DNA from: SAT2750 sp964476375
GTDB taxonomy: Bacteria; Planctomycetota; Planctomycetia; Pirellulales; Pirellulaceae
Direction: 5' to 3'
Length of the DNA: 17,831 bases
Assembly (NCBI GenBank): GCA_964476375.1
Contig: CAYYZW010000138.1
Coordinates: forward strand, 1 to 17,831
Shown here piece by piece: positions 14,432-17,831 of this stretch (position 1 is the first letter of the stretch; each line of letters starts with the position of its first letter). The notes under the pieces were generated by a model, which searched no databases, was not told where the DNA came from, and saw nothing but the letters and a program-made list of their open reading frames with translations. The translations under genes and the position numbers were made by a program.

Positions 14432-16051
14432 CACTGCCCGACGGTGATCGATGATATTGAAACCGCCGGTGGCCTTGGAGTCGCGGTGCCAGTTCCCCTG
14501 CACGAGCAGGCTCGTGACCACGACCTGCGAGATCGTGAAGAGGAAAAACATTGCCAGGGCAAAGGACGCCCGCCGCTGGAAGAGGCGGCGGATAAAAGCG
14601 AAACCCAGGGCCGGCAGCACCAGCAGCAGCCCCAGCATGAATCCCTTCAGCAGCGGGAGGCTGGGAGACCAGAGGTCAAAGGTAAAGAGCAGCTGCAGGA
14701 CAATCGCATGAAGTGAAACCAGCAGGGCAAAAAGCCAGTCCCAGGTCGGTCCTGCACGGCGACAGCTCGCCCAGCTGACAAAGACCAGGGGCACCAGCAG
14801 CAGAAACTGGCACCAGTAATAATCCATGGGCCGCTGCTGGCGGCCAGAATTGCCCACGAGAAGTACACTCAGCATGGTCGTCCCCAGGATGATCACGGCC
14901 CAGAACAGGAAACGCAGGATTCCCCGGACAAAGCCCCGGCTTGTCACCACCACCGTCGGCGATCGTGTTTCCGCGTGCGGGCTGGTAAAGCGGCGGTAGA
15001 CCTTGACCCACAGTCCCAGCGTGATCCCGATGCCGACCAACAGGATTCCGACCAGGCCAAAGCTCTTCTCATCTTCTTGAATCGGCGCAACCTTCAATTG
15101 CTCGTCAACGGACATGATCGCCACGGCGGTAATGATCGCCATCAGGCCGGTCACCAGCAAAGCAATCCCGAACCTGCGGTTCCAGAGGTAGTACGACGGG
15201 CGGGGGAGAACAACCGAAACAGGGCAGGCGTAGAGATAACCCATGTACAACACGCCGCCCAACAGGCAGGCCAGGAAGATGCCAGCTTCTTCAAGAGGGA
15301 CACGACCAAATTCACCAATAAACAAGTAGGCGAAAATGTAGAAGAGGAACAGCGCCAGCCCGATAACGATAAATGTCATCACCAGGGGCAGCGCGAGTTC
15401 CGCTCCGAGCCCCGCCTCTCCTGACCGTAGCCAGCGCCACAGCGATGGAGGTGATTCGGAAGCAGGTGTGGCCTGGGGATCGTCCTTCTCAACCTGGTTT
15501 CTTGCTTCGTTCGAGATCAGGCCGGCAGATCGCCGGTAAACCTCAATCCATAACAGCAGAACGAGACCACTCGCGACCTGTACGATCCCGAAAAAGGCGA
15601 TCTCTTCATCATCGCTAAAGAACTCCGCCAGGATTGCTATCAGGACGCCCGTGACAATCGCCACCAGGGCAGTCAGACCGGTCGCTTTCCAGAATGCCCG
15701 CGTGCGAAACTGGGCCACCAGTCCCCCGGCAATCCAGACGGGGAATGTCACCAGTAGCTGCCGATAGATCCGCCGCCTGGCCAGGTAAACAAGGGCCAGG
15801 TAGATCACCACTCCAAGCAAGCAGATCCAGGGGCCAATAATATCATCAGAAAGCCAGCCCTCGACCACAAAGAAAGTGACCAGGGAGTAAAGCAGCACCC
15901 CGATCCCGCTCACGATCGATGCGGCCGCCAGTGGCAGTAAAACGAGGGCAGGGATATCTGCCTCCCCGCTCCGCAGCAATTGCCACAGTGACCGCTTGTC
16001 CGGCGGCGGCACCGCCAGGTCATCGGGCGATAGATCCTCCTGTTGATTCAT
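14255..16051 (-). CDS. Multi-pass membrane protein with internal duplication, function unknown
   Basis: I do not recognise this family. The frame gives 598 residues with many hydrophobic segments. Two related halves are evident. Each begins with SLWxxLRSGEA (residues 21-31 and 203-213) and ends about 150 residues later with a Trp-x-x-Val-Tyr-Arg-Arg motif (Tyr172 and Tyr352), with several membrane spans between. A C-terminal third (about 375-525) has roughly five further spans without the repeat. Start ATG 16051 was chosen for AGGAG complementary to 16063-16067; the frame extends to 16099 without support. The last 59 codons (14431 down to 14255) are antisense to the dehydrogenase gene, so the genuine C-terminus may originally have ended near 14440. 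A role in transport or envelope structure is possible but unsupported. Confidence 0.75.
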   Translation of the reverse strand: MNQQEDLSPDDLAVPPPDKRSLWQLLRSGEADIPALVLLPLAAASIVSGIGVLLYSLVTFFVVEGWLSDDIIGPWICLLGVVIYLALVYLARRRIYRQLLVTFPVWIAGGLVAQFRTRAFWKATGLTALVAIVTGVLIAILAEFFSDDEEIAFFGIVQVASGLVLLLWIEVYRRSAGLISNEARNQVEKDDPQATPASESPPSLWRWLRSGEAGLGAELALPLVMTFIVIGLALFLFYIFAYLFIGEFGRVPLEEAGIFLACLLGGVLYMGYLYACPVSVVLPRPSYYLWNRRFGIALLVTGLMAIITAVAIMSVDEQLKVAPIQEDEKSFGLVGILLVGIGITLGLWVKVYRRFTSPHAETRSPTVVVTSRGFVRGILRFLFWAVIILGTTMLSVLLVGNSGRQQRPMDYYWCQFLLLVPLVFVSWASCRRAGPTWDWLFALLVSLHAIVLQLLFTFDLWSPSLPLLKGFMLGLLLVLPALGFAFIRRLFQRRASFALAMFFLFTISQVVVTSLLVQGNWHRDSKATGGFNIIDHRRAVLLKYRLIQQQPVDGPLVADNQQFAIGGKAERGRFLRHGTNLANLDQGTIDLGHRPDRP

Positions 16052-16084
16052 GACCTGTCTGGCTCCTCGCGGGATGCGTGAATG

Positions 16085-16120
16085 TTGGCACAGGTTCACG
16101 CTGGTAGACTATGATACCAG
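16085..16120 (+). promoter_or_regulatory. Candidate promoter with inverted repeat over the -10
   Basis: TTGGCA (16085-16090) and TATGAT (16110-16115) are each 5 of 6 to the sigma-70 consensus, but the 19-bp spacer is long. A perfect 6-bp inverted repeat, CTGGTA (16101-16106) and TACCAG (16115-16120), encloses the -10, suggesting operator overlap. It lies in the 100-bp divergent gap and points at the gene starting at 16152. Confidence 0.4.
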
Positions 16121-16151
16121 TCCCCTGGACGTCCGTTGTGGATCGTACCCG

Positions 16152-17831
16152 ATGAAAAAATCCCTTCTGCCCGCCGTCATCCTTTTCCTGGCCTACGGCC
16201 TGCTGCTGCACTGGCCGCGTCCGCTGGACGTGTCACTCAAGGTCGATGCCGCCGGCATGCCCCCGCTGGACATTGCCAGGGCCGATTTCCTGGCGGAACT
16301 GAACCGGCATGGACTCAGGCACGTTCCGACTGCCGAAAACCTGGCAGCAGGACTCTTCGAAACCATGGTCCCTGGTGAATGGTCCAACGATGACACCATG
16401 GAAAACCCGGCCGGAAAGGCAACGGCTGTAGCCCTGGGAATTGAACTTGCCGGCAGCGACCGGCAACTGGAATCCTACCCGGTTGGCTACGACATCATCT
16501 TTGAGCAGCCCTGGACCGCTGCGCAAATCCCCGTGGCGGCTGCATGGCTTGATCGCCAGCAGACGCTGCTCAACGAGATCCAACCGCTTTTGAAGCGCGA
16601 ACGCTACTTCCAGTACTACCACAGCAATAATGGCCAGCTGATCTCTGCGCTGCTGCCTCTTCCCGGCAGTGCACGGTCAATCTCACGCGCCTACCTGGCA
16701 CGGGCCATGCATGCCCTCACCGAGAACAGGCTGGAAGATGCCGGCCGGGACATCCTTGCTGTCCTGCAGCTGGGAGAGCGCCTGGGCCAGGGTTATTTTA
16801 TCCTCGAGACGCTGGTGGGAATCGCCGTCCAGGAGATGGCCAACCAGGCAGTTTGCCAGTGGCTTTCACACCCGCAGCTCACGGCCGAACTGCTCGACAA
16901 CTTCAAGGCAGACCTGGCAACCATTCCAGCACCCCGTTTGCCGGTGCAGGCATTTGATCTTGCAGAGCGGTTCGCGGCTCTCGGCATATCCCAGGCGATC
17001 CAGCGACAGGGCGCTGCAGGCCTTGCTGCGGTCACCGGTGCCCATGTCAACAATCCCGTGCTGGTCGACCTGCAGCTCAGCCTGGCCGATTGGAACGAGG
17101 TCTTTCGCCTTCAGAATGACCGCTTTGACCACCTGGTGGAGATCCTCAAGATCGAAGATCCGAGGCAGAGGCGGGCTGCCGTGGACGAGTTTCGCCAGCA
17201 AATGATCGAGGAGCTTCGCAATGCAGGATTCAGTCGATCCGGGTTTCTCGGCATGACCTTCAGCCTCCGCAGCGGCAGCCTGTTTGATGCCAGTCGCAAC
17301 GTCGAACTGGCATTGACCTCGATCATGTTGCCCACCTCCGTCGCGGCGATCGAACGGGTTGAGCAATCGCTCATGACCCGTAAGGCAATCGAGACATGTA
17401 TCGCCATCCGCCAGTACCAGATGGAAAACAGGGCCTACCCGGAGAACCTGGAAGTCCTTGTGGGCGATTTCCCGCAGTCGATCCCGAACGACATCAAGGT
17501 CGACCAGCCGCTCCGTTACCGGAAACTGGAGAAGGGGGCCCTGCTCTACAGTGTCGGCCCATCCGGTACGGACAACGGGGGCTGGTTTTATCCGTCCTGG
17601 GATCCCAGCAGGGACGACCGTGTCTTCCTGGTCGGAAAGGACGACCGTACCGACGTGCTGGGAAACCCGGTGGAGCGGACGCTCCTTCCGGGAGAGCACT
17701 ACTACAACGAGAGGGGAAAGCTGGAGCTAATCTCGTTTGCCGGCTGGGATATCGATGGCCTGGAGATGCAGAAACTTGCCAGGTTATCCAGCCTGCGTTC
17801 ACTCGATTTCACCTTGACGCGGATCAGCGAC
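16152..17831 (+). CDS. Anchored protein with pseudopilin-like segment entering an LRR domain (3' partial)
   Basis: I translated this frame by hand: 560 codons with no stop to the window edge, so the gene is incomplete at its 3' end. It begins MKKSLLPAVILFLAYGLLLHW, a signal anchor or signal peptide. Residues about 30-400 are mostly helical and unrecognised. Residues about 410-485 carry an IETCIAIRQYQ...YPENLEVL stretch and then LLYSVGPSGTDNGGW (464-478), resembling the sequence after the helix in GspG-like pseudopilins and in many planctomycetal proteins of unknown role. From about 532, GLEMQKLARLSSLRSLDF and TRISD match the start of planctomycetal leucine-rich repeats. The start has no obvious ribosome site but is the only one that gives an export signal. 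The divergent neighbour is the membrane protein at 16051. Function unknown; a surface-binding role is a guess. Confidence 0.85.
   Translation, partial: MKKSLLPAVILFLAYGLLLHWPRPLDVSLKVDAAGMPPLDIARADFLAELNRHGLRHVPTAENLAAGLFETMVPGEWSNDDTMENPAGKATAVALGIELAGSDRQLESYPVGYDIIFEQPWTAAQIPVAAAWLDRQQTLLNEIQPLLKRERYFQYYHSNNGQLISALLPLPGSARSISRAYLARAMHALTENRLEDAGRDILAVLQLGERLGQGYFILETLVGIAVQEMANQAVCQWLSHPQLTAELLDNFKADLATIPAPRLPVQAFDLAERFAALGISQAIQRQGAAGLAAVTGAHVNNPVLVDLQLSLADWNEVFRLQNDRFDHLVEILKIEDPRQRRAAVDEFRQQMIEELRNAGFSRSGFLGMTFSLRSGSLFDASRNVELALTSIMLPTSVAAIERVEQSLMTRKAIETCIAIRQYQMENRAYPENLEVLVGDFPQSIPNDIKVDQPLRYRKLEKGALLYSVGPSGTDNGGWFYPSWDPSRDDRVFLVGKDDRTDVLGNPVERTLLPGEHYYNERGKLELISFAGWDIDGLEMQKLARLSSLRSLDFTLTRISD

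Overview
The window is about 60% GC by hand-sampled counts and almost certainly comes from a member of the Planctomycetota. The evidence is the protein content: a DUF1549/DUF1553 planctomycetal cytochrome, a DUF1501 Tat-exported protein, a very large membrane-bound-dehydrogenase/HEAT/heme protein of the Pirellula/Verrucomicrobium type, a type I sulfatase, a heme-linked sorbosone-dehydrogenase-like protein, and an LRR protein with a pseudopilin-like segment. I cannot place it in a genus.

Layout. Positions 1-489 show no convincing gene, only a few small repeats and a doubtful 35-codon reading frame. A tRNA-Leu(CAA) at 490-573 is followed after 38 nt by a plus-strand pair: an exported SGNH/sialate O-acetylesterase-like protein (612-1961) and a cytosolic DapA/NanA-type aldolase (2000-2950). 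They converge on a four-gene minus-strand block. Read in its own direction, this block is sulfatase (11463-10099), membrane-bound dehydrogenase with HEAT repeats and C-terminal heme (10010-6921), PSCyt1-DUF1549-DUF1553 protein (6848-4374) and DUF1501 protein (4347-2947). The two convergent units end inside one shared CTAG.

To the right of a divergent intergenic region (11464-11720) with strong inverted repeats lie two plus-strand genes. These are an exported phosphodiesterase/alkaline-phosphatase-fold enzyme (11721-12653) and a cytochrome c-glucose/sorbosone dehydrogenase fusion (12734-14431). A minus-strand integral membrane protein (16051-14255) contains a clear internal duplication and, as it stands, runs 177 bp antisense into the dehydrogenase gene. 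Divergent from it is an anchored protein (from 16152) that is open to the window end and is just entering a leucine-rich repeat.

How it may work together (inference). Nearly every product carries an export signal. Three proteins carry c-type heme CxxCH motifs and two are dehydrogenase-like beta-propellers. Three more belong to the alkaline phosphatase/sulfatase superfamily. This fits a periplasmic or surface programme that desulfates, deacetylates and oxidises complex carbohydrate and passes electrons to c-type hemes. The block belongs to the poorly characterised planctomycetal DUF1501/DUF1553 gene families. No CRISPR, rRNA, transposase or phage gene was seen.
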